DNA of 64,000 nucleotides from Puccinia triticina (Eukaryota > Basidiomycota > Pucciniomycetes > Pucciniales > Pucciniaceae): positions 1,364,001 to 1,428,000 of the forward strand of contig NC_070575.1 in NCBI RefSeq assembly GCF_026914185.1. Direction: 5' to 3'. The first letter of the stretch is position 1, and every line of letters begins with the position of its first letter. Shown here in pieces: positions 57,898 to 64,000 of this stretch. A program made the translations under genes and the position numbers. A model generated the notes under the pieces. That model did no database searches and was not told the origin of the DNA. It worked only from the letters and a program-made list of their open reading frames with translations.

Positions 57898-58726
57898 GTC
57901 GGATGTCGTCGGATGTCTTGAGGTGGTTCGGCGGCAGTCTTCAACAGGGGTGTACAGGCGCAGGCTGGTCGGCCATGGCAAACGAGTGCGGCAGCGAGGC
58001 GAGTGCCGAAACCTATCCGATATTAATCCGCAGCACATAGGTTTCGCTCCACCCTCCTGCGGCCACTGTGCCTGCCCTCTGCGCGGCGCGCGCTGTCGCG
58101 GGCATGCGGCCAACAGACCCAATCCGGCGCCCGCATGATGAAGGGCTACCCACGGGTCCACCGCCCGTCCGGCCTCGGAGCAGCGACTCGGCCCAGCTCG
58201 GCCCTTCATCACAGGGCGATCAGCGTGCCGGCCGCCCGGCGGGTGAACGAGGTTTGTAGCGGAGGCGCATATCCACCGAGTTCAACAAAGCCTCCCAGTA
58301 AAGGCCCCCCAGGGTCTCTGTGAGACTGTGACGCAAGGTCGCACTTCGTGGGGGCGCTTCGCGCCGTGACCCCGGCAGGCAAGAGACTTAAACTGGGGTT
58401 CGCTCGATGAACGCAGCCAAGGTCACGATGGATTGTGAATTCGACGAGATTTCCAAAGATCAAGGTACATAGAGCCATCGGTTGCTAAGGCCCAGGCCTC
58501 CACACATCTCCGTTTTTTTGACTGGAACCGAGCCACGAGTTGCCAAGACTTGGACCCTCGACAACACATTCGCAGTCCATCGGCCGCACATCTTTCAGCT
58601 CCCAACCGTCCTCGCATCGAGCACGTCCACAATCTTAATCCGAGGCGTCTGTACACTCGGACGAGTCAAGCTACATAAATACACAATCCGACAAAGTCGA
58701 TCCCGGACTGCTGCTCGCTTAAACGG
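57898..58726. other. Divergent promoter region, GC-rich, with inserted hairpins
   Basis: Between RPL35 and the cystinosin gene. Contains a TGATGAAGGGC...GCCCTTCATCA inverted pair (58136-58212) and an AAGCCTCCC...GAGACTTAAA block (58287-58394) resembling the small hairpin family. Long open frames here reflect GC content; no gene called. Confidence 0.45.
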
Positions 58727-60016
58727 ATGTCGAGTCCATTGGCTGTATTCGGTCATGGAGTGTCCAACTTACTCGGATGGGTCTACACCCTTGCGTGGGG
58801 AGTCAGCTTTTACCCGCAACTGACCTTGAACTACAAGCGGAAATCGTCAGTCCCTGGTTCTCCTCTTGACGTGTCGACAAACTCGTCACGCTCGCGATGA
58901 ATTAATTTGGTGGGTTTATTCAACTTCAGCGTGCGCGGTCTGTCGCTCGATTTCCTGGCTCTTAACGTTTTCGGTCAGTCTTGCCCTTACATGTCCATCT
59001 CGTCTCCGGCGCTTTCCCGACAATCTCTTCTCATCAGCGTACCTCTAAATCTTTCGTTCATCCTTAGGCTTCTTGTGTTACTCCACTTCAACCGTCGGTT
59101 TACTCTTATCGCCCATCGTCCGGAAAGAATATGGCGATCGACATAACGGTGGAGTCCCTAACGTTCGCTTCAACGACCTCGTCTTCGCCCTCCATGCACT
59201 CGTCCTCAGCACGCTTACCTGGCTCCAGAGTTTCTACTACAAGGTCAGTCAGTGTTGCTCTACTTTCAAACTGCTGGGTTTATTTTGCGAGCGTTTTTTT
59301 TTTTGAACATCTAATGAGGGAATGTTTGCTCATCTGGCTTGTTTACCCGAACAACAATTGACAGAGAGACATCACTCAGAGGGTCTCGCCAATCACTCGG
59401 ACGGCTTTGACCCTACTGATAATGACGATTGGCTGTCTGCTGATCTGGACGCTCGACTCTGAATCCATCTCCTCACGCCACCACGACGTCTTCCAATGGA
59501 TCGACCTGATCACTGCTCTGTCAACTATCAAGGTCTGGATCTCCTTTGCCAAATATCTGCCCCAAGCTATCCTCAACTGGAGACGCAAAAGTACGGTCGG
59601 ATGGAGCATTCAAAACATCATTCTTGATTTTACTGGTGGCGTCTTGAGTCTGTATGTCTATTTATCCTTCTCCCTCAATTCCCCCTTCCGTCGAACTCCC
59701 TTGAAATGCTGATTGCCACTTTGTTATCGTCCAGTGCTCAAATGATTCTCGATGCAGGTCTCGATAATGATTGGAGTAGTATGACTTCGAATCCAGGAAA
59801 ACTGTTGAGTCACTAAAACTGTGTCCCTTGATATAATATGCAAAACCTGACGACTTGTTTTTTTATCTTTCGCTATTTAAACATACTAGTGGGATAGCTA
59901 TTTTGTCAATTGCCTTTGATGTCGTTTTTCTAGTTCAACACTACGTACTCTATCCCCAAAGTTTACCTTATCTGAGGAGTGACACTGGCTCAGAGACCGA
60001 CGGCCTGATTGCTTGA
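58727..60016 (+). CDS. Cystinosin-like PQ-loop lysosomal/vacuolar transporter
   Basis: Six exons (58727-58845, 58930-58973, 59068-59243, 59365-59651, 59735-59803, 59890-60016) join in phase to 273 residues. Both PQ-loops are present: SFYPQLTLNYKRKS (Pro-Gln 30-31) followed by GLSLDFLALN, and KYLPQAILNWRRKSTVGWS (Pro-Gln 179-180) followed by ILDFTGGVLSL and QMILDAG. Seven hydrophobic spans are plausible, and the protein ends in a short polar tail. Family members export cystine, coupled to protons, from lysosome or vacuole; the yeast relative is Ers1. It lacks the long glycosylated lumenal N-terminus of animal cystinosin, as expected in fungi. The start is the ATG that puts a short N-terminus before the first membrane span. 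Confidence 0.92.
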
Positions 60017-60487
60017 TATTTTACACTCGGTTTGGGCACATTGTGTGTGTTCCTTTAGCCTTAAAAAACTACCACGTTGTAAAAGTATTTACTTAGCCCG
60101 TCTGAAATGTAACACCAAAGCTACCTGTTCTTCCTGCTTGTCTCACTGCCTCAATTCAACACTTGTGTGTGCTTATGGAATGTAAATGATGTTTTATCAC
60201 CTCCTGAAGACAGTTGCCTATCGAAAACTGAGCCCCTCGAGATCTACAAAAGCTTACCCCAATTTACATAAATGTGCCTAACTTTTTGCTTGTTGGATGC
60301 AGTTGAAGATGCATCAATTGACAACAAACCTTCGCAGGGACATCTTCTTAATTCGATCTCTTACTACCGCAGAGTCAGTTCTCAACTAATTGCCGCCTCA
60401 AGCCGCGCGCGGCAAGAAAAACCCTTCCTTTCAACATCCAAAATGTCGGACTCCCTGCACACCGCTAATCATTTCTGGTCATGAATA
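60017..60487. other. 3' flank of the cystinosin gene
   Basis: No gene seen; AT-rich 3' UTR-like sequence. Confidence 0.35.
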
Positions 60488-60685
60488 AGGGTGTTCAAAG
60501 TTGAAATCATAAAATTTTCAATGCATAAAATCACAAAATCATAAAACTTTCAAGTGATGATTTCATATGTACCATTCTAGAAATGTTGCTCTAATTTGAG
60601 TGCTTGGGTGCAACATATTTTTTCAGCTTAGAATTTTATGATTTTATGGTGTTATGATTTTATGCAAGTCAACTTTGAACACCCT
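60488..60685. mobile_element. ATAAAATCAT-rich MITE, intact copy
   Basis: AGGGTGTTCAAAGTTGA to TCAACTTTGAACACCCT, fully palindromic ends. Very similar to 23673-23870 and reverse-complementary to the copies at 8782-9155. Confidence 0.85.
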
Positions 60686-61075
60686 AAATATACATTCAAC
60701 AACTTCAGAAGAAGGCAAATTGTCAGGAACTGATGGTTCAATTGGTGCCCATTACCAATTTTGAGATACTGCATGAGGATGTCATAATTACCGGAAATAG
60801 GTAAACCTCCTCAGACAAGTTTTATGCAAGGAGTATCAGGCAAGAATAACTCTGAAAGAGTTCTATTTTTTCTATCTCTAAGGATGTCTCCCATGCGTAA
60901 GGATAGGGAGAGCTATAGAAACTGACTTGGCGCGCACATCACTGGTCAAAATCCAAATTTTGAGACATCTTTGGGGGAATGGAAAGAGTCTTGTGAAGTA
61001 AATCAGATTTTATAGGTTGGAGAAGCCTGAGCTAATCTTCAACCTCAACAAATTTATCACCTTTTTTTTTTGCGG

Positions 61076-61156
61076 CAAAGTCACTCCTGCTGAGGGCTGT
61101 CGCAGCTCGCTTCGCGAGACACACGCCCGCAGCAGCGAGGGACTTGGTTAAGTTCG
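61076..61156. mobile_element. Small hairpin element
   Basis: AAAGTCACTCCTGCTGAGGG on the left and CAGCAGCGAGGGACTTGG on the right around GCTCGCTTCGCGAG. It lies about 85 bp before the next gene start. Confidence 0.6.
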
Positions 61157-61239
61157 TTGTTGTCGCAATGTGACCTTTTCCGGATCGTCAAAGGAAAACC
61201 GAACGAATACACTCAATTAAACAGCGATAGAACGAAGCG

Positions 61240-62792
61240 ATGTTGACTTACAGACACGTGTTAAGCGATCGGCGGACCATATTGGATGATGAAGCTAACC
61301 CATGTAAGCACATAAAAACCAAACCATATTTCATCCACCTCGAACGAAATTTTCAAAACCCGCGCTGAGTCAAAGTCCTTTTTTTTCAATTATCCTTTTA
61401 GGTCCCATCCTCGAGGCGCTTGTGAGCTTGGCTGAAGCATCATCCGACGTCACTATATACCTCGATCATCACCGCCCCGGTAAGGAGAGACTTGTCGCTC
61501 TGCCAACTGATGAACTCGACACTCTTAAGGATCTCCTTCGTCAAATGGAAACATGCCTCTTACCCTCACTCAAACAACAACTTTCCGACCTGGCGGAGTC
61601 ACTGGACCTAAACAGTGTACACGGTTCCGGGCCGACCGGTCTTGATACCCTAGAAATCATATCTCAACTCCGCCACACCTTGGAAGCAATCGATGCTGCG
61701 CGCGATTCTATTGGCCGCATTGCTGAAAATCGCTTAAAAGATGTAGGGGAATACGACCGTGACTACGGCGACTTGAAGTTATATCGATCTTGCCATCTGA
61801 GAAGAAAACTCGACGAGTTGATGAGTGACTACGTCTGGGAATTACTCGACTATATTGGCCAGCTCAGTCTATCCCGCTCGAAGATTACTCAGATCGATTC
61901 CTACGGTTTTCCAATTTATCTAATAAAGGAGTGGGCCGAAAAATGTTCAACCAGATCCTCAGATGCCATCGATCATATAATCAAATCTTTCAAACAATCT
62001 GATTTCTGTACTCTCCAAGATTCCTGGCGAAAACCCGCAAATGATCTTAATTTGACTCTCGCAGACCTAAGCAGACTACTTGGATTAATAGACAGATTAG
62101 AACAAGAGGACAGTGCAAAGGATGAAGATCCATCGGACAGTAACTCCTCAAGTCATGCACCCGAACACAGTCAAGATCAAGAGAATTCTTCTGACAGCGA
62201 ACAGACTACAGCTGAATCTTGGAATGAAGATGAAAATATTTCGTCGGATTCGAACTCTACCATCGAAAATGAAGATGATCGTCAATCAGATGCCAGCCTT
62301 TCGACTGACTCCCGCCGACAGACCACCTTCACAAGACATCCACTGATGATCCTTGCTAAATCGATTATCCCACTTGCCAAACTGATCAGAATATTTATCA
62401 ACAAATTATCAAGTCCGCCAACAAATAAACCGCAATTTACAATTGGTACCAAGATGAGTTCAGCTGAAATGAATTCAGTGTACCTAGAAATTCGCTGCCT
62501 CTATCGTGACATCACGGCTCTTCTGAGGACCTTATTTGGCATGTTTCACGATGACGCCCCCATAAATCACATCAAGGATGTCGAGGATCTGCGCGAGCAA
62601 GTACGCAAGAAGTTTGATTCCTCTTTAATCTTATTATGCTTTTATCTTGTACCTCTGAATCCAGATGTTGATAGTCCTCCCGCTGGAAATCACAGCAAAT
62701 CTTGGTTTTTAACCTTAAAGCAACAGTTTCTTTTGGCTGATCACAACTTTGGCATTGCTATATTCAATTTCAAGAGAGATTTTCCAATGTGA
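61240..62792 (+). CDS. Acidic coiled-coil-like protein of a rust-type expanded family (484 aa)
   Basis: Exons 61240-61303 and 61402-62792 (98-bp intron, phase 1). Residues 1-255 are helical, with motifs LLPSLKQQLSDLAESLDL and ISQLRHTLEAIDAARDSI. Residues about 256-328 are a Ser/Asp/Glu/Asn-rich acidic linker. The C-terminal part (about 335-475) carries LAKSIIPLAKLIRIFINKL, then LILLCFYLVPLNPD and WFLTLKQQFLLADHNFG. I associate this pattern with a large, lineage-expanded family of unknown function in Puccinia genomes; that is recollection, not a search. No signal peptide, no catalytic motif. A weak general resemblance to cyclin-D-interacting (GCIP-like) helical proteins is possible but unproven. 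The short first exon is supported only by splice consensus and phase. Confidence 0.72.
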
Positions 62793-64000
62793 TTCCCCTA
62801 AAATATGTACTGGCAATCATTTTTTAACACTGGTCAAAGTAATGGATATGGAAGCTGCCCTTCAATTGCAATCTCCCAAGACAGCCCTCATTCATGAGGT
62901 GAGGTTGCTGTCTAGCAGAGATAATCATTGCTGGTGTGCATATAGGGTGTTGGTAGTTTTGGATTCTTGCTTTTTAGAAGTGCTATGTACTAATTTCGCC
63001 TACACACCACACTATGTGCATTCTGCCCAGAGTGATTATGTATGTATTATCATATACTACCAAATCATACTTGCATGAGATACACCTCATTGTGACTATG
63101 AAGCAAAGAAGTCAAATAAATGAGACAAGAATAGAGAAGGAATAAAGGAGAGAAAACCATTATAACAACCAGTGAAAACAATGACTGTTTGAAGCAACAA
63201 AATTCACCCTACCCACACCATGGGTGCACTTTGGTTGGGGACAGGGCACAAATTCATTCCCCATCTGTTTAAAAATGAGACCCTCTTTCAGATTCACAAC
63301 AAGGTCACAATGGGTCTGTTGTGGTACCTTTTTGATCCTTGGGAAGGTATTGAACTTACTGGAAGCAAAATTTTGAACATTGTGCTACACAAACATGGAT
63401 ATTTAACGCAGTGGTTACACTGCTTGGGCCTCACAGCCGTTAGCAGTAGCAGCCAACAAACCGCTTCTGCTAGCTGTAAATTTAGTGGTGCACCGCTTTT
63501 TTAAGAGCAATCAGTGTTAGTGCAGCGGAAAAAAAGTGCTGCTGCTGCAAGATAGCATAGTGCAGTGCAAAACCGCTATGTGAGAGCATAGTTAACAGTA
63601 TCTTTCACAGAAAGAGCACACACACATGCAGAGCAGTAACCAGGAAAGCTAACAATCTAGTGATAGTCTAAGCAGGGATTGATGTCCCAGGATTAGTAAG
63701 AAAAGAAGCATGACCAATGGCAAAGATAAAAGACAATCATGCAGGACAAGCATAAGCGTGATAAACAACCAAGATTAATGAATCAGGGTGAGATGAGTGC
63801 AGAAAGAAGACAAGAGAAGATAGAAATCCAACAAAGGTGTTGATTTCTGTTGTGTGTGCGGGTCAAGCATATATTATTAGCTTGTGAGATAATCTTTGCT
63901 AAATGTAGCAACAGTTAGCTTGATTTGGATCCTCCAGCTAATTTAGCTTGGGATTAGCTCAGCCTGGTGCAGTAGAATTTTTTAGCTAAACTGCTTATGC
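62793..64000. other. Gene-free right end
   Basis: AT-rich. GTGCAGTGC / AGCAGTAGCAGCC / GTGCAGCGG words near 63400-63590 resemble a degraded palindromic repeat. No gene recognised. Confidence 0.35.

Noticed and set aside
57712..58260. Long overlapping open frames on both strands in GC-rich DNA
   Set aside because: They overlap the RPL35 first intron and promoter, have low-information Arg/Pro/Ala composition and no splice logic.
62793..64000. Search for tRNA genes and other structured RNAs at the right end and across the window
   Set aside because: I found no stretch with a convincing A box and GTTCRANNC B box at tRNA spacing; a computed tRNA scan would be decisive.

Overview
The window looks like a chromosomal piece of a rust fungus (Basidiomycota, Pucciniales, probably Puccinia-like). 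Evidence: short GT-AG introns of about 50-160 bp in nearly every gene, CT-rich leaders, ordinary eukaryotic housekeeping genes (ribosomal protein L35, cystinosin, AMMECR1, HSBP1-like, a Tda10-type kinase), protein families I associate with rusts, and more than half of the sequence made of nested DNA transposons, MITEs and Ty1/copia elements. Species assignment is inference; no database was searched. All exon structures were built by hand from splice-site consensus, phase and family similarity.

Layout. 1-9 kb: remnants of MITEs, an HSBP1-like gene (minus), a tiny intron-containing gene (plus) and a seven-exon CBM48 (AMPK glycogen-binding-like) gene (minus). 9-15 kb: two convergent, distantly related paralogs of an uncharacterised family ending in a SAM-like segment, then a Tc1-type transposase pseudogene. 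15-21 kb: Tda10-like P-loop kinase, a Kre9/Knh1-like GPI-anchored surface protein, and an AMMECR1 protein, all on minus. 21.4-23.6 kb: a giant inverted repeat (about 2.1 kb palindrome) whose arms are 160-bp tandem arrays. 23.7-28.5 kb: MITE-rich, no convincing gene. 28.5-33.5 kb: an F-box/LRR-like gene, a paralogous fragment beside it, and a wax-synthase-like membrane acyltransferase. 35.4-43.4 kb: a Tc1-like element with an intact transposase, split by a young copia element (nested insertion). 43.4-57.1 kb: a transposon graveyard with hAT-like, TA-type and Harbinger-type MITEs, many small hairpin elements, and a second, older copia element inserted in one of those hairpins. 57.1-64 kb: RPL35 (minus) divergent from cystinosin (plus), then a gene of a large acidic rust-type family.

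There is no operon or pathway logic; genes are independent. The coherent stories are (i) nested transposon insertions whose target-site duplications can be read exactly, (ii) repeated nonsense changes, most of them explained by CGA to TGA, in transposon genes, (iii) the giant palindrome, a plausible small-RNA source, and (iv) uncharacterised, diverging host gene families (the SAM-like pair, the F-box pair, the acidic 484-residue protein).
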